Of a DNA stretch of 64,000 nucleotides, positions 34,900 to 43,982 are shown piece by piece. Below the pieces are notes generated by a model. That model searched no databases and was not told the DNA's origin. It saw only the letters and a list, made by a program, of their open reading frames with translations. The translations under genes and the position numbers were made by a program. Source of the stretch: CAWJKP01 sp963843465 (GTDB taxonomy: Bacteria > Planctomycetota > Planctomycetia > Pirellulales > Thermoguttaceae). The stretch lies in contig CAWJKP010000009.1 in NCBI GenBank assembly GCA_963843465.1, positions 124,001 through 188,000 of the forward strand, given 5' to 3'. The stretch's first letter is position 1. Each line of letters opens with the position of its first letter.

Positions 34900-36630
34900 C
34901 TAAGGAGTCCGACGCTTCGTCGGGCTGCCAGTGCCGAAGCGGCATCCTGCCGGTATGCTGTCCGCCGCCGCGCTCGATGGGTTGGCCGGGTCTATCGGCG
35001 GCCAGCGTAGATCTCCGAACCAAGACGGCTTCCCAGGAAGATACAGGCTGTCGGGAAGGGAATGGTCGGCGATGCCGGCATCCCACTGGATGCTCCGTGT
35101 CGCATAATCATAGTTCCCGTGGCGAAGCAGCGTTGCTCTCACGTACGTATCGAGCGATTCTTTTCCCGTATCCGGCGGATTCACTCCCGAATAGAAATTG
35201 TTGCCCATGTGCGGGTAGCCAAGCTGGTAGATCACTCGTGTCAGGTAACTGTAGTTCTTGGCCTTGGTCGTAAAGAGCCCGGCCGGCGGGGCGGGGAACG
35301 AGGGATCGCCCAGCACGTTGCCGACGACATTGAAGTAGTGGCTCCAACGGTTCAGGGCAACGGCCCGCAATCCCTGCGTCAGCTTGGGATGCGCGCCGGA
35401 GAACCAGTTGCGGAATACCGTGTTGTGGCTGGCCGACCCGAAATACCCGTCCGACTGGAACATGACTCCCACGTTGCCCTCGAAAAGGTTCATCATGTTG
35501 TGCGGCCCGTGGTTGACGGAAATGTCCCCCCCGGCGATCTCGCTGCCGGTGTCGATGTCGGCGCAATAGTTGTACCCGACAACATTCCCGGTGCATCCCC
35601 CTTTCCAATCGCCCAGGATGATCATGGGAAAGCCGCCCCGCACGCAGGTGTTGTTCTCGATCAGGTTCCAACAGCAGTCCTCGTACAGGTCGATGCCTTC
35701 ATGGTTCGGCCCGCTGGAGCGAGTCTCGTGCGTGTGGCACTCGCGGATCTCGCACTTGGAACACCAAACGAGCCAGAGCTGCTTGCTGTTGGACTTCCTG
35801 ACCTCCACTCCCTTGCACCAACATCCATACGCCTGTTGCAGAAAGACGGCACTCCCTGCGGAGCTGTTTTCCAGGTCGAAGGTCAGATCCTCGATTCCCG
35901 TGTTCTCCAGCAGCCAGGTGCGGTACACCGCAAGGGCTGGGGAATTCGTGAGCGTGAAGGGCATCGCCGGCGAGAACGTGACGGTCGTGGCGGTCTTGGA
36001 GACGACCTTGAACATGAACGACATGTTGTTGACGACTCCATTGACCGAGTGAACGAACTCGGGATTCGCCTGCTCGATCCGGATCAGTCGCCCGATCGCC
36101 ACGCTCGACGTGTCGGGCACGGTAACGGTCGTGCTCCCTTTCGTCGCCCCTCCTGTGATGGGCAGGTTGGCTTTCGGGCGAGGCCATTCGGCGGCCCCCA
36201 CCTCGAAAGCGCCGTTGCCGCGGACCGCATAGAATTTGAGCACCGTTTTCCCCATCCCGCTGCCACGAATCGTCCTCTGGCTGTTGTTGAAGGTCAGCCT
36301 ACCGCTAATCCGGTACGTGCCCGCCGGGATGTACACGACTTGGTTGGCCGGGCAAGCATTGATCGCCCTCTGTATGGCCGAGGTGTCATCCGTTACGCCG
36401 TCGCCCACGGCCTTATACGGGGCGTCCTTCACGCCGGCAAAGATGGTCGTGCGGTAGGGAATCCCGCCCGGAACGCCCGCAAGCCCCTGCCAACTGATCC
36501 GCCGGTCGGCGGGAATGACGTTGGAATTGTCCGGCGGATAAGTGGCCGCCAAGAGTAGCGGCGAGCATCCAAGAGGGAACGCGGCGAGAGGAGTCAGCAG
36601 GACTGCGAAGGTGAAGCGAATTCGTCTCAT
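34900..36630 (-). CDS. Secreted pectate-lyase-superfamily beta-helix enzyme (576 aa)
   Basis: Start at 36630 with GAGAGGAACC upstream; MRRIRFTFAVLLTPLAAFPLGCSPLLLA is a signal peptide, possibly lipoprotein (L-G-C). VGDGVTDDTSAIQRAINACPANQVVYIPAGTYRISG is the Pectate_lyase_3 (GH28/PL-type) opening. The body has many coil repeats, a Cys-rich central section (AYGCWCKGVEV, CSKCEIRECHTHETRS) and a C-terminal YVRATLLRHGNYDYATRSIQWD segment seen in planctomycete homologues. Substrate is uncertain (pectin- or alginate-like). Confidence 0.8.
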   Translation of the reverse strand: MRRIRFTFAVLLTPLAAFPLGCSPLLLAATYPPDNSNVIPADRRISWQGLAGVPGGIPYRTTIFAGVKDAPYKAVGDGVTDDTSAIQRAINACPANQVVYIPAGTYRISGRLTFNNSQRTIRGSGMGKTVLKFYAVRGNGAFEVGAAEWPRPKANLPITGGATKGSTTVTVPDTSSVAIGRLIRIEQANPEFVHSVNGVVNNMSFMFKVVSKTATTVTFSPAMPFTLTNSPALAVYRTWLLENTGIEDLTFDLENSSAGSAVFLQQAYGCWCKGVEVRKSNSKQLWLVWCSKCEIRECHTHETRSSGPNHEGIDLYEDCCWNLIENNTCVRGGFPMIILGDWKGGCTGNVVGYNYCADIDTGSEIAGGDISVNHGPHNMMNLFEGNVGVMFQSDGYFGSASHNTVFRNWFSGAHPKLTQGLRAVALNRWSHYFNVVGNVLGDPSFPAPPAGLFTTKAKNYSYLTRVIYQLGYPHMGNNFYSGVNPPDTGKESLDTYVRATLLRHGNYDYATRSIQWDAGIADHSLPDSLYLPGKPSWFGDLRWPPIDPANPSSAAADSIPAGCRFGTGSPTKRRTP

Positions 36631-36768
36631 GGTTCCTCTCATTGCCGTGGCGGCTGGATGTCGGTGGGTGTGCCCAGAGTAATGTCCTGAACGAAGACGA
36701 TGCCCTTCCTGGTTTGACCCCCAACGGACAAGCGTGATGTTCATGGCGGCGTCCTCGCACGGGCGGAA

Positions 36769-39036
36769 TCAAAACTCGTCAAAGGCGACTTGGCTCCGGT
36801 CCACGTTGAGGCTGGCCAGCATCTTGAGGGCGGCTCGGACCATGGCAGGCGGACCACAGAGGTAGTACTCGATGCCGGTCGGATCGGGGTGATTGGCGAG
36901 ATAGTTGTCTCGCAAGACCTCGTGAATGAAGCCGGTGTGGGATTGCCAGTTGTCCTCGGGTTCAGGCGCGGACAACGCGAGGTGGAAACTGAAGTTGGGG
37001 AATTGCCTGGCCAAGTTCTCGAAATAATCCCGGTAGAAACTCTCCCGCAACGAGCGGGCGCCGTACCAGAAGCTGACGCGGCGTCCGGTCTTTTCGGTTT
37101 CGAAGAGATGGGCGAGGTGCGAGCGGAGGGGGGCCATGCCGGCGCCGCCGCCAAGATACACCATTTCCTTTTCGCCAGGCTTGATGTGGAAATCGCCGAA
37201 CGGACCGATAGCGGTGATTGCGTCGCCCGGTTTCAGACGGTGGAGGTACGTGGAGCCGGCTCCGGCGCTGCAATCCTGGCCTGGCGGGGGCGTGCTGATG
37301 CGGACGTTGAATCGCAGTCGCTCATCCCCGCCGGGGTTGGTGGCCATGGAGAAGTTGCGGCGGATGGGCAGCGCGTTCTCGGCATGGAAGTCGAAAATGT
37401 CTTGTGCCTTCCAGATTTCGGCAAAAGGAGCATTCACCTCGATTTCGTGGAACGATATTTCGTCGTAGGCGGGGATGTCGAACTGAAGGTAGTCGCCCGG
37501 CCGGTAATTGGGCGACGGCGAGCCGGGCTCCGGTTCAAGAACCAGCTCCTTGATGAAGGTGGCGACGTTTTCGTTGCTGACGACGCGGAATCGGTAGGTG
37601 GTGGCGAGTCGCGCGAGGCCGCAACCGCCGGCGGAAGCGAGGTCGAGGAAGATCTTTCCGTCGTGTTCGCGGGTCTTGTAAGTCTTGAGGCCGACGCAGA
37701 CGGGTTGACGCCGGGGTGAACCATCGGTGATGTCGAATCGCCCGTTGTGCTTGGCGCATTCGATGAGCGTGCCCGAGACAAAACCGTCGGCCAGGTGGGC
37801 GTTGCCGTGGGTGCAGATGCCGTCGGTGGCGTAGAGATTGCCGTCGGCGGCGCGGTAGACGGCGTAGGTCTTGTCTTCGTGGTCGAAGCGGATGACGTCT
37901 TCTTTCCGCAGGAAGCTGCCGGCACAGATCTCGACCCAGCCGCGGACAGGCTGGCCCTTGGCGGTGAAAACGTGCGAAGCAGGCGGGGTATCGCTGCGGA
38001 TGCTCGGCGTGGGCAGCTCCCGTCGGATACAGTAGGTGGGGTTCTTCACCTGCCGGAGAACGGCGGGAATGATTTCGCGCCACGCTTCAAGCAGACCATT
38101 GTACGGCTTGGGCATGTCCGCTTTGACCAGTTCGTGGAGTTTCGCGAGGTTGTGGTAGGGCACCATCGGGAACATGTGGTGTTCCACGTGGTAGTTCATG
38201 TTCCAGTAGAGGTAGCGGTGAATGGCGTGCATGTAGATCGTCCGGCTGTTGAGCCGATGGTCGAGCACGTCTTCGGCAAGACCCGCGTGCTGAGTATGAC
38301 CGTAGAGGAACTGGAGCCAACTGCCGTAAAGAGCCGGCAGCCCGACATACATCAGCGGAAGGATGCTGCGCGTGCAGACCGCAAGGCCGACGACGCTCGC
38401 GTAGATGACAACGTAGATGCGGGCCCGGATGACGACTTTGCCATACTCCGATTCCGGAATGAACGTCTTTTCGTCCGGGCTAAGCCGTCCGGTGCTGTGG
38501 AGGAGGATGTTGCGGAAGAACGTGAGCGTCGTATTGATGCCGAAGAATCTCAAGAACAGGGTGAGAAACTTTGGCGGGCGGGTCACGGCGATCTCCGGGT
38601 CGCGTCCGACAATAATCGTGTCGCTATGGTGGCGGGCGTGGCTCCAACGCCAACGGGTGGATTCCCGGAGGACCATGAAGGAGGCGATCTCGTAAAGGGC
38701 GTTGTTCATCCAGTCCGTCTTGAACGCGGTGCCGTGTCCGGGTTCGTGCCAGCGGGAGTCGGAGGTCGAGGCGTAGAGGACTCCGTAGGCCGTGAAGGGG
38801 AGGATGGCCCACCAGGTGCCCCAGAGCATGAAACCACTGACCCCCGAGCCGACGATGAGTGCGAACCAAAGAACCGTATCACGGACGGCGGGGCCATCCC
38901 TGCGCTGTAGCAGTTCGCGCATTTTGTCCTTCGGCACGCGGGAGGCGTACCATGTCGCTTCGGCGAGGCCGTTTTCAATGGCCAGCTCGGTGTCCTCGCC
39001 TACGAGGCTGTAGTCGTGGAGTCGGGTGGTGCTCAT
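36769..39036 (-). CDS. Fatty acid desaturase-Rieske-NqrF-type reductase fusion (755 aa)
   Basis: Three modules lie in one chain. (1) A membrane diiron desaturase/hydroxylase (~1-310) with His boxes H97-EPG-H101, H133-AR-HH137 and H283-VE-HH287, plus TMs around 55-90 and 200-245. (2) A Rieske [2Fe-2S] domain (~360-465) with C408-T-H410 and C427-AK-H430. (3) An FAD/NAD(P)H reductase of NqrF/ferredoxin-reductase type (~475-755) with RRNFSMATN (559-567), GGGAGMAPLRSH (629-640), YLCGPPAM (725-732) and a terminal Phe. The chain could carry electrons from NAD(P)H through FAD and the Rieske cluster to the diiron site. Substrate unknown. Confidence 0.9.
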   Translation of the reverse strand: MSTTRLHDYSLVGEDTELAIENGLAEATWYASRVPKDKMRELLQRRDGPAVRDTVLWFALIVGSGVSGFMLWGTWWAILPFTAYGVLYASTSDSRWHEPGHGTAFKTDWMNNALYEIASFMVLRESTRWRWSHARHHSDTIIVGRDPEIAVTRPPKFLTLFLRFFGINTTLTFFRNILLHSTGRLSPDEKTFIPESEYGKVVIRARIYVVIYASVVGLAVCTRSILPLMYVGLPALYGSWLQFLYGHTQHAGLAEDVLDHRLNSRTIYMHAIHRYLYWNMNYHVEHHMFPMVPYHNLAKLHELVKADMPKPYNGLLEAWREIIPAVLRQVKNPTYCIRRELPTPSIRSDTPPASHVFTAKGQPVRGWVEICAGSFLRKEDVIRFDHEDKTYAVYRAADGNLYATDGICTHGNAHLADGFVSGTLIECAKHNGRFDITDGSPRRQPVCVGLKTYKTREHDGKIFLDLASAGGCGLARLATTYRFRVVSNENVATFIKELVLEPEPGSPSPNYRPGDYLQFDIPAYDEISFHEIEVNAPFAEIWKAQDIFDFHAENALPIRRNFSMATNPGGDERLRFNVRISTPPPGQDCSAGAGSTYLHRLKPGDAITAIGPFGDFHIKPGEKEMVYLGGGAGMAPLRSHLAHLFETEKTGRRVSFWYGARSLRESFYRDYFENLARQFPNFSFHLALSAPEPEDNWQSHTGFIHEVLRDNYLANHPDPTGIEYYLCGPPAMVRAALKMLASLNVDRSQVAFDEF

Positions 39037-39146
39037 AGGAACCAGGGTGCGGGGCTGCCAGGACAGTCGCTCGCTGCAACTGGGGGAAACATGGTCGAGC
39101 CAAGCCTATTGTAGCCGAAGAATCGTTCGTTGTCCGAGAAAGCTTC

Positions 39147-39473
39147 TCACGCTTTGACCCATCTCCAGCATTCGCATTTTGCTATCCCGATAGCTGCATG
39201 AGTCACCTGCCCGTCCGCCAACGCGATCTGCCGCGTGATGAAGTTGTATCCCCCGCCGCCGCGATAGTTGCCGCCCTCGACGATCCACAGCATCCTTCCG
39301 CCGTCCTTGACGGGGGCGTGGAACCTGCCGTAGTCGCACGTCTTGTACCTCGCCTTTGGGTCCCCAACCTGTCTTGCCGTTGCAAGCGCCTTCTCCCGGT
39401 CCTGTCCGGCGTTTCGGACGCTGATCTTCCCGCACGGCTTCCGCCTCGACTCGCCCGTCGTCGCCCTCGACAA
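39147..39473 (-). pseudogene. Hypothetical fragment, minus strand
   Basis: The convincing part reads VGDPKARYKTCDYGRFHAPVKDGGRMLWIVEGGNYRGGGGYNFITRQIALADGQVTHAAIGIAKCECWRW. Upstream coding signal moves to another frame (DAKPDLRLRFVEGDDGRVEAEA), so the gene is frameshifted or truncated. No family recognised; no signal peptide visible. Confidence 0.4.
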
Positions 39474-39489
39474 ACCGTAGCCGCAGGTC

Positions 39490-39770
39490 GGGCTTCGCGT
39501 CCGGCGGTGCGTCCTCGACGCCGTCGATGACCGTGTCGCCCGCTTCCGGATCCGCTACGAGGAAGCGGAGCGTGCCACATACGAACACCTCGTGCAGGTC
39601 ATTGCCAAGAACGGCAACGATCCGGCCGGGCTGTGGGAGATGGAGAAGTTCCTGGCGGCCCAGCGGTACGGAAGGCAACAGGGCGACTCGCCCGCCAGCG
39701 CCCAGGTGGGAAATGAAGAAGGCCAACCGCTGTATGTCCTGAAGGACAAGCAGGGACGGCTAGGAAGACG
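39490..39770 (+). pseudogene. Hypothetical fragment, plus strand
   Basis: The frame reads FRIRYEEAERATYEHLVQVIAKNGNDPAGLWEMEKFLAAQRYGRQQGD then ..EEGQPLYVLKDKQG. It looks helical and coding but has no start codon with a ribosome site and converges with the MATE gene. Probably another severed gene. Confidence 0.35.
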
Positions 39771-39779
39771 AGACGGGGG

Positions 39780-41162
39780 CTACTCCGCTGGCTGGGAAGT
39801 CGGCGCGGTTTTCTCATCAGGCGGTTTTGCCTTCAACTCCCGTAACTCCACCAGCAAGCAAATGCCCGTCAACACCGAGGCCCCGAAATCCGACGTTGGC
39901 AGGGCGGCCCAGACTCCATCCAGGCCGAAGAATAGCGGCAGAATCAATGCCGCTGGGATCAGGAGCAACAATTGCCGGGACAGCATCAAGAGCATGGCTT
40001 CCTTGGGCCTGCCGACCGCCTGAAAGTAACTTGCACTCACGATCTGGAAACCGACCAACGGCATCATCATCGTCGCGATCCGTATCGCATGGGTTCCCAG
40101 AGCTAACAGGGCTTCATCTTCCCGGTTGAACAGCCGGATCACTTGGGCCGGACAGAGCGTCATCACGGCGAAACCCACGACCGCCAGTCCCGTCCCTGCC
40201 AAGACAGCCATCTCCAGAGCTTTCTTCACCCGGTCGAATCGCCTTGCCCCGTAATTGTAGCCGATAATCGGCTGGGCTCCCTGATTGAGGCCGAAGATCG
40301 GCATGGCCACCATCATGAACATGGCATAGAGTACGCCCATCACCGAAATTGCCAGATCGCCGCCGTAAACGCCAAGCTGGTGATTCAAGAGGCTTTGCAA
40401 GACGCTGGCGGTGAGTTGCATGGCAAACTGTGGTGAGCCGAAGACGAAAATGCGGCGGCAGATACTACCGTCTAAACGCAGAGTGTGGGCGTGAAACCTC
40501 AACACGCTGGTGCCAGCCAAGAAGTAGCCCACCACCCACACGGCTGCGACCGCCTGAGAGATCACGGTGGCCAGAGCCGCTCCTTGCATTCCCCAGGAGA
40601 ACCAGAAAATGAAAATCGGGGCGAGAATCGCATTCAGCAACACGCTGATGAGCATCGACAACATGGCGATCCTCGGATTGCCCTCGCCTCGGATGGCAGC
40701 GTTCAGGCCGAAGCTAATCATCTGAAAGACGGTGCCCAGCACGATGATTCGCAAGTAGGCTCGGGCATAAGGCAAGACCGTATCGCTCGCACCGCAAATC
40801 ACCAGGATTCTATTCAGCCCGAGTAGTCCCGCGGCGGTAATGAAAATGGAAGCGATAACAAGCAGCACGGCGGTGTTGCCGAGCACCTGCTCGGCCTGCG
40901 TCTTCTTCCCTTCGCCAAGCCGCATGGAAATCAATGCCGTGCCTCCAAAGCCGATCAGCATTGCGAAGGCCAGCACGACAAGCATGAAGGGAAAAGCGAC
41001 GGTCGTACCAGCGATGCCTTCGGAGCCCAGGGCATGACCGACGAAGACTCGGTCGATCAGATTGTAAGATGCCTGGGCCATCATCCCCACGATGGCCGGA
41101 AGGGAGAAACGAACGAGCAGCCGAGGAATACTGGCTTGGCCGAGTTGTACTGAACGATCCAT
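39780..41162 (-). CDS. MATE-family multidrug efflux transporter (460 aa)
   Basis: MDRSVQLGQASIPRLLVRFSLPAIVGMMAQASYNLIDRVFVGHALGSEGIAGTTVAFPFM is the conserved MATE (MepA-like) opening. Twelve TMs are visible, with the internal repeat signature ..GAQPIIGYNYGARRFDRVKKAL in the second half. It exports cationic compounds or drugs using Na+ or H+. The frame is open to 41441, but residues upstream of 41162 lack MATE character. Severed genes flank both ends. Confidence 0.9.
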   Translation of the reverse strand: MDRSVQLGQASIPRLLVRFSLPAIVGMMAQASYNLIDRVFVGHALGSEGIAGTTVAFPFMLVVLAFAMLIGFGGTALISMRLGEGKKTQAEQVLGNTAVLLVIASIFITAAGLLGLNRILVICGASDTVLPYARAYLRIIVLGTVFQMISFGLNAAIRGEGNPRIAMLSMLISVLLNAILAPIFIFWFSWGMQGAALATVISQAVAAVWVVGYFLAGTSVLRFHAHTLRLDGSICRRIFVFGSPQFAMQLTASVLQSLLNHQLGVYGGDLAISVMGVLYAMFMMVAMPIFGLNQGAQPIIGYNYGARRFDRVKKALEMAVLAGTGLAVVGFAVMTLCPAQVIRLFNREDEALLALGTHAIRIATMMMPLVGFQIVSASYFQAVGRPKEAMLLMLSRQLLLLIPAALILPLFFGLDGVWAALPTSDFGASVLTGICLLVELRELKAKPPDEKTAPTSQPAE

Positions 41163-41394
41163 GCTGATGCCGATCCAGTCCTCGGGCCCGCTGGTTGAAG
41201 GAGACGGCCGCCATCGCTTCTTCTTCGCCGTCTCCTCGGCATTTTCCCTTGCGGGCCAAAGGGAGGAAGGCCGGGCTTGGGTTTTCAGGCCATGGAAGGC
41301 CCACCGGCGAGGAGGGCCAGGAGAACATTCTAGCGGTGCGTTCCGCCCCACGCCACCTGCTGGCCCGTGGGCCGCCGCCGTGCTATCATCACAG

Positions 41395-41550
41395 GAAATG
41401 TCGCAGAAGATGGTCGAAGCGTTGAAGAAGTCTGGCGGCAATCCCAGGTTTACGGTCTACCCCGAGGCCGGGCACGACTCTTGGACCGAGGCGTACAACG
41501 ATCCCCGACTGTACGAGTGGCTGCTTCAACAGAAGCGAGGCGACGGGTAG
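41395..41550 (+). pseudogene. C-terminal fragment of a second esterase
   Basis: SQKMVEALKKSGG..FTVYPEAGHDSWTEAYNDPRLYEWLLQQKRGDG, with TAG at the end, is the last ~50 residues of the same esterase family as the remnant at 20.3-20.85 kb, including the catalytic-His motif. Everything upstream of that is absent. Confidence 0.7.
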
Positions 41551-41653
41551 AATGGCGGGAGGGGCTGGCCCAGCCGGAGATGATCGCGCGGGTGTTGGAG
41601 GGATTGTCGGGTGGAGGCGGTGGGCCGCAAACTTGGAAAACGGGAGACCGCAA

Positions 41654-42136
41654 ATGTCAGCCAGTCGGGCGATTCTGTGCATGGTGCTGGCTGTGGCCGT
41701 GGCGGGAGTCGTGCATGCAGCCGACAAGAAAGACGCCCCTACAGGCGGTACCGTGCGCGGCACGCTTGTGAGCAAGACCGACAATACCTTGATGGTTCGG
41801 GCGGAAGGGCAGCAGGCGGCCCGTCGCTACATCATAGCGTCCCCCGGAGCCAAGTTCGACGCGAAGACTGCGGCCTTCTTCCGCGACCTGCCTGTGGGGA
41901 GCGAGGTGGAATTGACGCTGCGTGCCGACCGCCGTAACGTGGCGAACGTGTTGTTGCTGGCCGGTCCTGCCCAGCGCTACCTGCCGCAGCGTATCGTCGG
42001 CGCCAAGGACGAATTGGACAAGGACGTGCTCCGGGCCATCGTCAAGGCCAAGGTCGGCGACCGGGTCGAGGCCATGTGGTTCCATGACGGAGAACGACGC
42101 ATGTGCTCGCTCAAACCAGCGGCCGCTGCGGAGTAA
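41654..42136 (+). CDS. Small secreted hypothetical protein (160 aa)
   Basis: Signal peptide MSASRAILCMVLAVAVAGVVHA; mature beta-rich domain (GGTVRGTLVSKTDNTLMVRAEGQQAARRY, LPVGSEVELTLRADRRNVANVLLL), then a helical tail. The first part resembles OB-like repeats of small planctomycete exported proteins. The malic-enzyme gene follows by 42 bp on the same strand. Confidence 0.7.
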   Translation: MSASRAILCMVLAVAVAGVVHAADKKDAPTGGTVRGTLVSKTDNTLMVRAEGQQAARRYIIASPGAKFDAKTAAFFRDLPVGSEVELTLRADRRNVANVLLLAGPAQRYLPQRIVGAKDELDKDVLRAIVKAKVGDRVEAMWFHDGERRMCSLKPAAAAE

Positions 42137-42178
42137 CGGTCACCTTAGAAAAGCTATCCGTCGATCCCGGAGGCACGT

Positions 42179-43879
42179 ATGCAGCCACTGATCACTTCCG
42201 CAGGGAAGCCGCCCTGCGGCGGCCCGCAGCTCTTGCGGGACCCCCTCTACAACAAGGGCTCGGCGTTTTCGCACGAGGAGCGGGAGCGGCTCGGCCTACT
42301 CGGCCTGATGCCGCCGCAGGTTCGGACCATCGAAGAGCAGGTCGTTGTAGAGCGGGAGCATCTCCGGTCGAAATCCGACGACCTGGAGAAGTACATCGGG
42401 CTGGCCGCCCTCCAGGACCGCAACGAAACCCTGTTCTACCGCCTCCTGGTCGAGAACCTCGTGGAATTGCTGCCCATCGTCTACACGCCGACCGTGGGTC
42501 GCGCGTGCCAGCAATACAGCCACATTTTCCGACGCCCTCGCGGCCTCTGGATTACCCCGGACGACGTGGACTGCATCCCGGCCCTGCTTCGCAACGCCCC
42601 GCAGTCGGATGTTCGGCTGATCGTGGCCACCGACAACGAGCGGATTCTTGGACTGGGAGACCAGGGCGCGGGCGGCATGGGCATCCCCGTGGGCAAGCTG
42701 TCGCTCTATACCGCCGCCGCCGGAATCCATCCCGGGCACTGCCTGCCGGTGAGCCTGGACGTGGGCACGAACAACGCCGAGCTGCTCAGCGATCCTTACT
42801 ACCTCGGCTACCGGCACCGCCGCCTCCAGAGCGAGCCGTACTGGAAGGTCCTCGACGCGTTCGTCGCCGCCGTGAAGGAAGTCTTCCCCCAGTGTCTCGT
42901 CCAGTGGGAGGATTTTCACAAGAACATCGCCTTCGAGGTCCTCGATCGCTACCACCGACAGATCCCCAGTTTCAACGATGACATCCAGGGCACGGCGGCG
43001 GTGGGATTGGCCGGTGTGCTGGCGGCGCTGCGGGTCACCGGGCAGAAGCTCTCCGATCAAAGGATCGTCTATGCGGGTGCAGGAGCCGCCGGGGTGGGCA
43101 TTGGGCGACTGGTCGCCATGGCGATGCGGGAAGAGTCCGACGATCAGGCCCAGATCCATTCTGCCCAGGTCTTCGTGGATACTCACGGCTTGCTGCACCA
43201 AGGGAGCCAGGTTGCCGATCCGCACAAGCGTCCCTTCGCCCTGGATCACGCGGCGATGGCTCAGTACGGCTTCAGCAAGGATGGGGCTTACGACCTCTTG
43301 GAGGTGGTTCGCCACGTCGGGCCCACGGTGTTGATCGGCACCACCGCTCAGCCGGGTACTTTCACCGACGAGATCGTGCGGAAGATGTCCCAGCACGTGG
43401 AGCGCCCGATCATCCTCCCTTTGAGCAATCCCACCTCGAAAGTCGAGTGTACTCCGGCCGAGGCCGTCCGTTGGAGCCAAGGACGGGCGATTGTCGCCAC
43501 GGGCACCGCCTTCGATCCGGTCCGCTACGAGGGCAAGACCCACGTCATCGGCCAGGCGAACAACGTCTTTGTCTTTCCCGGCGTGGGCCTGGGGTGCATC
43601 CTTTCGGGCGTTCAAGAAGTCAACGACTCGTTGTTCCTCGCCGCCGCCCACCGGCTGGCCGATTGCGTTGGCCAGGACAGGCTCGACACGGGGGCCATTT
43701 ATCCGGATCAGAAGGATCTCCGTAGCGTCGCCGCCCATGTCGCGACCGCCGTCATCGTTGAGGTGCAGCGGCAGCAGGGCGAGCAGCCCGACGGCCGGGA
43801 GCCCGTCGAGCAGATGGTCCGCGAGGCGATGTGGTTCCCGGACTACTTCGTTGGACGACCGTCTGCCGGGAAGCTATGA
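42179..43879 (+). CDS. maeA: NAD-dependent malic enzyme (566 aa)
   Basis: Catalyses oxidative decarboxylation of malate to pyruvate. Family motifs in order: LLPIVYTPTVGRACQQYS, GLGDQGAGGMGIPVGKLSLY, QWEDFHKNIAFEVLDRY, FNDDIQGTAAVGLAG, the dinucleotide fold YAGAGAAGVGIGRL, LSNPTSKVECTPAEA, ATGTAFDPV and IGQANNVFVFPGVGLG. Length matches the large (SfcA/MaeA-type) class. The start at 42179 has GGAGG 6 nt upstream. It links the TCA cycle to pyruvate. Confidence 0.93.
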   Translation: MQPLITSAGKPPCGGPQLLRDPLYNKGSAFSHEERERLGLLGLMPPQVRTIEEQVVVEREHLRSKSDDLEKYIGLAALQDRNETLFYRLLVENLVELLPIVYTPTVGRACQQYSHIFRRPRGLWITPDDVDCIPALLRNAPQSDVRLIVATDNERILGLGDQGAGGMGIPVGKLSLYTAAAGIHPGHCLPVSLDVGTNNAELLSDPYYLGYRHRRLQSEPYWKVLDAFVAAVKEVFPQCLVQWEDFHKNIAFEVLDRYHRQIPSFNDDIQGTAAVGLAGVLAALRVTGQKLSDQRIVYAGAGAAGVGIGRLVAMAMREESDDQAQIHSAQVFVDTHGLLHQGSQVADPHKRPFALDHAAMAQYGFSKDGAYDLLEVVRHVGPTVLIGTTAQPGTFTDEIVRKMSQHVERPIILPLSNPTSKVECTPAEAVRWSQGRAIVATGTAFDPVRYEGKTHVIGQANNVFVFPGVGLGCILSGVQEVNDSLFLAAAHRLADCVGQDRLDTGAIYPDQKDLRSVAAHVATAVIVEVQRQQGEQPDGREPVEQMVREAMWFPDYFVGRPSAGKL

Positions 43880-43982
43880 TGGCCGGCAGCAGCCTTGCAC
43901 GGCTTCCACCGCCTCCGCGAGAGCAGCCATGATACGCGCGAAATCTGGGGATCATCTCCAAACGGGGTCTGCCCGCTTTGGG

